A stretch of 64,000 nt of DNA from positions 62,001 through 126,000 of the forward strand of contig NZ_JAPDOD010000026.1 of NCBI RefSeq assembly GCF_027587205.1, given 5' to 3'. Positions 59,937 through 64,000 of this stretch are shown here, piece after piece; the first letter of the stretch is position 1, and every line of letters starts with the position of its first letter. Source of the DNA: Solirubrobacter ginsenosidimutans (lineage in GTDB: Bacteria > Actinomycetota > Thermoleophilia > Solirubrobacterales > Solirubrobacteraceae). A model generated the notes under the pieces. That model was not told the origin of the DNA. It did no database searches and saw only the letters and a list, made by a program, of their open reading frames with translations. Position numbers and translations under genes: made by a program.

Positions 59937-62285
59937 TCAGCGAGGACGCCGCCGGTCCGGTTCGCGGCCCGCCGGCTGGCGCGGCTCCGGGCCCGGATCG
60001 GGCACGGTCCACCCGCGCCGGACCGGCGCGTCGAACCGCACCGTGACGACCTCGTCCTGATGGCGCACGGTCAGCGGATCGCCCTCGTCCAGGAGCTCAT
60101 AAACCGCTTCAGCATGCGTGATCGTCACCCGCAGGCACGTGCGCCGGTACATGACGCGGAAGCACAACCTCGCCAGCGCCGAGGGCAGCCGGGGATGGAA
60201 GCTCAGCTCGCCGCCGAAGCCGCGCATGCCGCCGAACCCGGCGACCGCCGCGAGCCACGATCCGGCCAACGACGCCATATGCAGCCCGTCGCGGGTGTTG
60301 TGCTCGAGGTCGCCGAGGTCCATCAGCGCGGCCTCGCCGAAGTAGTCGTAGGCCAGCTCCACGTGGCCGACCTCGGCCGCCGCGACGGCCTGCACGCACG
60401 CCGACAACGACGAGTCGCGCACGGTCAGCGGCTCGTAGTAGGCGAAGTTGCGGGCCTTCTGCGCGGGCGTGAAGCGATCGCCGCGCAGGAACTGCGCCAG
60501 CACCAGGTCCGGCTGCTTGCACACCTGCTTCGAATAGAGCAGGAAGTACGGGTAGTGCAGCAGCAGCGGGTACTCCAGCCCCTCGAACTCCATCAGTTCG
60601 TGGTGGGTGAAGTCGGCGTCCTGCGGGTGCACGGCGAGCCGCCGGTCGTACGGGATGTGCATGTTCGTGGCGGCGTCGCGCCAGGCCGCGATCTCCTCCT
60701 CGTCGACGCCCAGCGCCCGCGCTTCGTCCGGATGGCGCGAGGCGATCTCGGCCGCCACGCGCAGGTTCTGCTCGGCCATCAGGTTCGTGTAGACGTTGTC
60801 GTCGACCACCGCCGAGTACTCGTCCGGGCCCGTCACGCCGTCGATGTGGAACGCGCCGGAGTGGTCGTGGTGTCCGAGCGAGCGCCACAACCGCGCGGTG
60901 TTCACGAGCAGCTCGAGCCCCTGCGCCGCCTCGAAGACCTCGTCGCCCGTCGCCCGCAGGTAGCGGATGACCGCGTCGGCGATGTCGCCGTTGATGTGAA
61001 ACGCCCCGGTCCCCGCGGGCCAGTAGGCGGAGCACTCGTGCCCGCGGATCGTCCGCCACGGGAACGCCGCGCCCTCCAGGCGCAGCTGCTTCGCCCGGTC
61101 CTGCGCCAGGTCGAGGGTCGCGTGGCGCCACAGCAGCGCGTCCACGACCGCGTCCGGGTGGGTGTAGGTGAGCACCGGCAGCACGAAGGTCTCGGTGTCC
61201 CAGAAGACGTGCCCGTCGTAGCCGGAACCGGTCAGGCCCTTGGCCGGGATCGCCCGCCGCTCGGCCCGCGCACCCGCCTGCAGCGTGTGAAACAGCCCGA
61301 AGCGCACGGCCTGCTGGAGCTCGCCGTCGCCGTCGATCTCGACGTCCGCACGCCCCCAGAAGTCGTCGAGGTAGTCGCGCTGGGACTGCACGAGCGCGTC
61401 CCACCCGGTGTGCCTGGCCGACGCCACCGCCGCCGCGACCTGGTCGCGTACGGACGGGATCGAGCGCTGGCTCGACCAGCCGTAGGCCAGGAACTTCGTG
61501 AACACCAGCGGCGTGTCGGGCGCGATCTCAGCGGTCAGCCAGACGCGGCCGAGGTCGGGCCCGGCCTCGGCGCCCATGTCGAGGCCGTCGAAGGTCTCGA
61601 CGACGTGATCCATCCCCGCCGCCATCCGCAGACCGCTCGCTTTCGTGCGATGCACGAGCACGATCCGCAGGTCGTGGACCTCCTGTTCTTCGGCCTGCAG
61701 CGGCGCGCGCAGCGCGGCGGCGGCGCGTGGATCGCCCGACTGCGCGGAGCCCGGCTCGTTGGCCACCAGTTCCGACTCCGCCACGACCCGTAGCGAGCGG
61801 CCGTCGATCGGGCGCACCTCGTAGCGGATCGCCGCCACGCTGCGCTGCACGAAGGAGACGATCCGCGTCGTCTTGACCTCGATCTCCCGCCCGCTCGGAG
61901 AGCGCCAGCGCACCTCGCGCCGCAGCTCGCCCGCTCGCAGGTCCAGCACCCGCGTGTGCGCGAGCAGCTCGCCGTAGCGGATGTCGAACGGCTCGTCGTC
62001 GACCAGCAGCCGGATGATCTTGCCGTTGGTCGCGTTGACGACGGTCTGCCCGTCCTCCGGGTACCCGTAACCGGCCTCGGCGTACGGCAGCGGGCGCGTC
62101 TCGTAGAACCCGTTGAGGTAGGTCCCGGGCAGCCCGAACGGCTCGCCCTCGTCGAGGTTGCCGCGCAGGCCGATGTGCCCGTTGGAGAGCGCGAAGACCG
62201 ACTCGGACTGGGCGAGCACGTCGAGGTGGAGCGAATCCTCGGTGACCGCCCAGGGCTCGACCGTGAACGCGGGGTGCGTGATCAC
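59937..62285 (-). CDS. Glycoside hydrolase family 65 disaccharide phosphorylase/hydrolase
   Basis: 782 residues of the maltose/trehalose/kojibiose phosphorylase family. The N-terminal beta-sandwich (FALSNGHIGLRGNLDEGEPF) leads to the (alpha/alpha)6 barrel. VFWDTETFVLPVLTYTHP and the catalytic acid segment GVTGPDEYSAVVDDNVYTN lie in it. The phosphate-binding HTRDGLHMASLAGSW region and a C-terminal beta domain are present. GTG 62285 overlaps the pgmB stop (GTGA). With a beta-phosphoglucomutase next door, phosphorolysis to beta-glucose 1-phosphate is likely; the disaccharide (trehalose, maltose or kojibiose) is not determined. Confidence 0.94.
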   Translation of the reverse strand: MITHPAFTVEPWAVTEDSLHLDVLAQSESVFALSNGHIGLRGNLDEGEPFGLPGTYLNGFYETRPLPYAEAGYGYPEDGQTVVNATNGKIIRLLVDDEPFDIRYGELLAHTRVLDLRAGELRREVRWRSPSGREIEVKTTRIVSFVQRSVAAIRYEVRPIDGRSLRVVAESELVANEPGSAQSGDPRAAAALRAPLQAEEQEVHDLRIVLVHRTKASGLRMAAGMDHVVETFDGLDMGAEAGPDLGRVWLTAEIAPDTPLVFTKFLAYGWSSQRSIPSVRDQVAAAVASARHTGWDALVQSQRDYLDDFWGRADVEIDGDGELQQAVRFGLFHTLQAGARAERRAIPAKGLTGSGYDGHVFWDTETFVLPVLTYTHPDAVVDALLWRHATLDLAQDRAKQLRLEGAAFPWRTIRGHECSAYWPAGTGAFHINGDIADAVIRYLRATGDEVFEAAQGLELLVNTARLWRSLGHHDHSGAFHIDGVTGPDEYSAVVDDNVYTNLMAEQNLRVAAEIASRHPDEARALGVDEEEIAAWRDAATNMHIPYDRRLAVHPQDADFTHHELMEFEGLEYPLLLHYPYFLLYSKQVCKQPDLVLAQFLRGDRFTPAQKARNFAYYEPLTVRDSSLSACVQAVAAAEVGHVELAYDYFGEAALMDLGDLEHNTRDGLHMASLAGSWLAAVAGFGGMRGFGGELSFHPRLPSALARLCFRVMYRRTCLRVTITHAEAVYELLDEGDPLTVRHQDEVVTVRFDAPVRRGWTVPDPGPEPRQPAGREPDRRRPR

Positions 62286-62965
62286 GGCAGCAGCTCGGCC
62301 AGATCGTCGACGACGACGTCGGCGCCGTGCTCGAGCAGCGCCGCGCGGTGGCCGACCCGGTCGACCCCGACCACGTGACCGAACTTGCCCGCGCGACCGG
62401 ACTCCACGCCCGCCAGCGCGTCCTCGAAGACCACGGCCTGATCGGGCCGGACGCCGAGCCGGCGCGCGCCCTCCAGGAAGGAGTCCGGCGCCGGCTTGCC
62501 GCGCAGGCCGAGGGCGTCGATCACGTGCCCGTCGACGCGCACCTCCAGGTAGTCCGTCAGCCCCGCGACCCGCAGGACGTCCTCGCAGTTGTGGCTGGAG
62601 GACACCACGGCGCGGCGCAACCCCGCGGCGCGGGCGGCCTGCAGGTAGGAGACGCTGCCCGCATAGGCCTCGACGCCCTCATCGTGGATCAGCTTCAGGA
62701 CGAGCTCGTTCTTGCGCTCGCTGAGGGTCGCGACCGTGTCGTCGCCCGCGTCGATGTGGCGCGAGGCGAGGAAGTCGCGGATCCCGTCCTCGCGCGGCTT
62801 GCCGTCGACGAAGTCGTTGTAATCGGACTCCTCGAAGGTGCCGCGGTCGCCGAGGAACTCGTCGAAGGTCTGCTTCCACGCGCGTTCGTGGACGACCGCG
62901 GTCTTGGTCAATACACCGTCGAGATCAAACAGGCAGGCGGTGATGCCGTCAGGTAGGCCCAACAC
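62282..62965 (-). CDS. pgmB: Beta-phosphoglucomutase family HAD protein
   Basis: 227 residues. Motif I is CLFDLDGVLTKTAVVHERAW (nucleophile Asp near 14, acid/base Asp near 16). VVSSSHNCEDVL is motif II, and RGKPAPDSFLEGA with VVFEDALAGVESGRAG gives motifs III and IV. The cap domain carries GKPREDGIRDFL. It converts beta-glucose 1-phosphate from the GH65 enzyme to glucose 6-phosphate. The start is GTG 62965, ten bases after the RpiR stop. It sits first of the two catabolic genes. Confidence 0.93.
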   Translation of the reverse strand: MLGLPDGITACLFDLDGVLTKTAVVHERAWKQTFDEFLGDRGTFEESDYNDFVDGKPREDGIRDFLASRHIDAGDDTVATLSERKNELVLKLIHDEGVEAYAGSVSYLQAARAAGLRRAVVSSSHNCEDVLRVAGLTDYLEVRVDGHVIDALGLRGKPAPDSFLEGARRLGVRPDQAVVFEDALAGVESGRAGKFGHVVGVDRVGHRAALLEHGADVVVDDLAELLP

Positions 62966-62975
62966 GGGCCGGACG

Positions 62976-63839
62976 TTACTTGAGCCGGAAGGCGCGGATC
63001 CGGTCGTCGTAGGACGCGGTGTCGCGCGCGTAGACCCCGTAGGCCAGCGCCTGCAGGATCGAGAGCAGGCCCGTGTGCGAGCGCACGAACGCGGGCGAGT
63101 TCGAGGAGTAGTAGAGCGTGCGCTCGGAGAGCTTGGAGACGTCGGAGAGCGTCGCGTCGACGATCGCCAGCGTCGCCGCGCGGCGGTGGCGGGCGATCTT
63201 CATCGCGCGTACCACCAGCGGGTGCGGGCGGCCGGCGCTGAGGCCGATCACCAGCGTGCGCTCGTCGATCCGGCCGAGCCGGGAGAGCGCCTCCTGGGAC
63301 GGTGAAGCGGCGATCTCGGCCCGCACGTCCAGGAGCATCAGAAGGTGGCGCAGGTAGGAGGCGAAGAACGCCATCTGATCCGTTCCGGCGATCAGGATGC
63401 GTTCGGCGGCGGCGATCGCTTCGATCGCGCCGTCGACCTCGGAGCGGGACACCCGGCGGGCGGTGTCCTCGACATTGACGTGATCGGCCGCGACGGCCTG
63501 TTCAAACGGTGACTGGTCGAGGCTGAAGAGCGGCGTAGCCGTCTCCGGTGTCTTCGCCGTGCGGTGGTGATGGCGATACTCCTCGCGCGCCGCTTCCTGG
63601 AGCTCCGGGAAGCCCTCGAACCCAAGTGCCTGGCTGAAGCGCACGACGGTCGAGGATGAGGTGTTGGCGCGTCGAGCGAGTTCCTCCGCGGTGTGGAAGG
63701 CGACCTCGTCGAGATGGTCCACGACGTACTGCGCAACGTCCTTCTGCGAGCGTGAGAACTCGTCGAAGCGTGCGGAGATGTACGTCGAAAGTGTCTGATG
63801 GCCGCGGGCGGCCGGGGGCATGGTGGCGGTCCTCGGCAT
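62976..63839 (-). CDS. MurR/RpiR-family transcriptional regulator
   Basis: 287 residues from ATG 63839 with AAAGGA nine bases upstream. The N-terminal RpiR helix-turn-helix (VAFHTAEELARRANTSSSTVVRFSQALGF) is followed by a SIS sugar-phosphate domain (ERILIAGTDQMAFFASYLRHLLMLL, ERTLVIGLSAGRPHPLV). It probably senses a sugar phosphate and controls the pgmB-GH65 genes downstream on the same strand. The protein ends FRLK with a complete SIS domain. It is divergent from rmlC. Confidence 0.93.
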   Translation of the reverse strand: MPRTATMPPAARGHQTLSTYISARFDEFSRSQKDVAQYVVDHLDEVAFHTAEELARRANTSSSTVVRFSQALGFEGFPELQEAAREEYRHHHRTAKTPETATPLFSLDQSPFEQAVAADHVNVEDTARRVSRSEVDGAIEAIAAAERILIAGTDQMAFFASYLRHLLMLLDVRAEIAASPSQEALSRLGRIDERTLVIGLSAGRPHPLVVRAMKIARHRRAATLAIVDATLSDVSKLSERTLYYSSNSPAFVRSHTGLLSILQALAYGVYARDTASYDDRIRAFRLK

Positions 63840-63885
63840 GGCGAGGCGTCCTTTCGACGGTCCCTCCCTAACCTCCTCCCCGCAT

Positions 63886-64000
63886 ATGCAACGGCTTGAG
63901 ACTCGACTCGACGGGCTGGTCCACCTCGCGCCCACCGTGCACGGCGACGAGCGCGGCTTCTTCGTGGAGACCTTTCGCGCCGACACGGCGCGGAGTTATG
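63886..64000 (+). CDS. rmlC: dTDP-4-dehydrorhamnose 3,5-epimerase, 5' part (runs off the window)
   Basis: The first 38 codons are present: MQRLETRLDGLVHLAPTVHG, then DERGFFVETFRADTARSY. The family hallmark (V)HGDERGFFVETFR is clear. It acts in dTDP-L-rhamnose synthesis. ATG 63886 has no Shine-Dalgarno. It is divergent from the RpiR regulator. Only the N-terminus is visible, so completeness is unknown. Confidence 0.85.
   Translation, partial: MQRLETRLDGLVHLAPTVHGDERGFFVETFRADTARSY

Overview
The window is very GC-rich, almost fully coding chromosomal DNA. It carries actinobacterial-type gene content: a DrrA/DrrB-like ABC exporter with PadR control, a fused SecDF, bifunctional Rel, RuvC-RuvA-RuvB, PdxS/PdxT, a LAL-type LuxR regulator and RmlC. 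The flavour is that of a free-living soil actinobacterium, most likely Thermoleophilia/Solirubrobacterales, but this placement is inference from gene content and base composition. No rRNA, tRNA, CRISPR array, insertion sequence, prophage or attachment site was recognised. No gene-free stretch exceeds about 200 bases.

Layout. 1-1036 (minus): 5' part of threonine synthase preceded by a clear SAM-I riboswitch. 1094-3265 (plus): CorA-type Mg transporter with an overlapping small upstream ORF, a YegS/DgkB-type lipid kinase, and a possible 40-residue ORF. 3262-9048 (minus): a catabolic operon (cyclase/amidohydrolase, beta-keto acid cleavage enzyme, three-subunit molybdenum hydroxylase, VOC protein). 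It lies just downstream of 9128-15813 (minus): recJ, rel, a GAF histidine kinase and a CitB/DcuR-type response regulator. 15866-18852: a methyltransferase and a PadR-regulated ABC exporter with two matching operator palindromes. 18855-24835 (minus): SecDF with a small membrane protein and a strong terminator, a zinc-ribbon/PAS mini-protein, and ruvC-ruvA-ruvB. 24922-30716: GNAT, a small membrane protein, AraC regulator, a toroid-like protein, YebC, and a large Tat-exported protein ending at an 18-bp perfect hairpin. 30726-33792: an ECF sigma factor fused to a membrane anchor and Pro/Thr tail, a methyltransferase, and a MarR-GNAT fusion under a 20-bp palindrome. 33846-40448: phosphohexomutase, MBL hydrolase, Na+/H+ antiporter, a zinc-ribbon protein, and a FAD oxidoreductase/GT2 pair. 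40486-44308 (plus): proline dehydrogenase, aldehyde dehydrogenase and a DapA-family aldolase. 44389-46292 (plus): three genes sharing a duplicated repeat domain, one fused to a DUF892/YciE ferritin-like domain. A chemoreceptor follows. 48208-54772: class III ADH, P450, HAD hydrolase, a secreted propeller/collagen-like protein and gamma-glutamyltransferase. 54850-57175: pdxS-pdxT-histidine phosphatase and a divergent small protein. 57176-64000: a LAL regulator, GH65 phosphorylase, beta-phosphoglucomutase and RpiR regulator, with the start of rmlC diverging.

How the genes work together. Operons are tight, with ATGA/GTGA stop-start overlaps throughout. The GAF kinase and response regulator probably control the molybdenum hydroxylase operon beside them. 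The GH65 phosphorylase and beta-phosphoglucomutase form a phosphorolytic disaccharide route. Proline dehydrogenase, aldehyde dehydrogenase and the aldolase could together degrade proline or hydroxyproline. About fifteen genes have a TANNNT-like -10 box 6-9 bases before the start codon and no Shine-Dalgarno, so leaderless transcription looks common here.

Most unusual items: the shared-repeat gene trio, the sigma factor/membrane-anchor fusion, the molybdenum hydroxylase operon as a possible undescribed ring-degradation pathway, the SAM riboswitch on threonine synthase, and the beta-propeller/collagen-like secreted protein.
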